Positions 40,845-40,898 of a stretch of 40,898 nucleotides of DNA are shown in pieces (within the stretch, counting starts at the first letter, position 1; each line of letters opens with the position of its first letter). The translations under genes and the position numbers were made by a program. The notes below the pieces were generated by a model that saw nothing but the letters and a program-made list of their open reading frames with translations, did not search any database and had not been told where the DNA came from. The stretch lies in contig UCCA01000031.1 of NCBI GenBank assembly GCA_900470805.1, positions 1 through 40,898 of the forward strand. Direction: 5' to 3'. The stretch is from Hyphomicrobiales bacterium (GTDB lineage Bacteria; Pseudomonadota; Alphaproteobacteria; Rhizobiales; Rhizobiaceae).

Positions 40845-40898
40845 GTGATTTCCTTTGCTGACATCTTCGCGAAACCGCGACAGGCGGCGGGGCGGCGG

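Noticed and set aside
1..40898. CRISPR array, tRNA or rRNA genes
   Set aside because: No spaced identical repeats, no cloverleaf-like segments with TTCRA motifs and no rRNA-like sequence were found by eye.
1..40898. Insertion sequences, transposases or integrases
   Set aside because: No DDE, tyrosine or serine recombinase motifs and no terminal inverted repeats with target duplications; gene fossils are present without visible mobile elements.

Overview
The window reads as chromosome or large-replicon DNA from an alphaproteobacterium of the rhizobial group (Rhizobium/Sinorhizobium/Agrobacterium-like). The grounds are high GC content, BA14K and DUF1236 exported proteins, many small stress-type proteins (CsbD, DUF2171, DUF3309, DUF2945), several single-domain response regulators, and repeated promoter-like boxes of the form GGAAC-N16-NGTT, the known signature of the alphaproteobacterial general stress sigma factor EcfG. 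No tRNA, rRNA, CRISPR array, phage gene or insertion sequence was recognised.

Layout. 1-228 is the tail of a TetR regulator, followed by about 850 bases without a recognisable gene. 1075-4864 holds small exported or membrane proteins (DUF1236; a 54-residue membrane peptide coupled to a double BA14K protein) and then a tight five-gene run: helical protein, response regulator, membrane protein, small helical protein, and an SDR-fold protein that has lost its catalytic Tyr and Lys. 5018-11496 is a signalling block: a (Gly-Asn)n exported protein convergent with a LuxR-type regulator, a NarL/DegS-type histidine kinase, a CHASE2-PAS-GGDEF-EAL protein, and a FecR-like exported protein that also ends in a long (Gly-Asn)n tail. 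12147-16412 is a polar amino-acid ABC operon (ATPase, two permeases, divergent alanine-racemase-like enzyme, binding protein) closed by a clear terminator. 16690-19003 carries a YihY/BrkB membrane protein and an L,D-transpeptidase.

19100-33000 is an accessory stretch dominated by small stress proteins and gene fossils. Nine EcfG-like boxes with identical 16-base spacing occur in the window, eight of them here. They precede CsbD, a transglutaminase, two small hypothetical proteins, DUF2945, a secreted-protein/GSP17M pair, a response regulator and an alpha/beta hydrolase; the ninth precedes DUF1236. Interspersed are decayed genes: DUF1810 (two single-base frameshifts), a DUF2231 plus sorbosone-dehydrogenase pair, an FAD-protein fragment, a DUF892 tail, two separate flavodoxin/FMN-reductase remnants, an SDR with its middle deleted, and a DUF3597 start whose ATG is now AGG.

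33110-40844 returns to better-preserved genes: DUF2188 plus a GFA zinc protein, an MFS transporter, a PAS-PAS-histidine kinase-receiver hybrid, a small hypothetical protein and a GMC oxidoreductase. The overall picture is a general-stress-response island with heavy gene turnover, next to a c-di-GMP/two-component module linked to two Gly-Asn repeat exported proteins.
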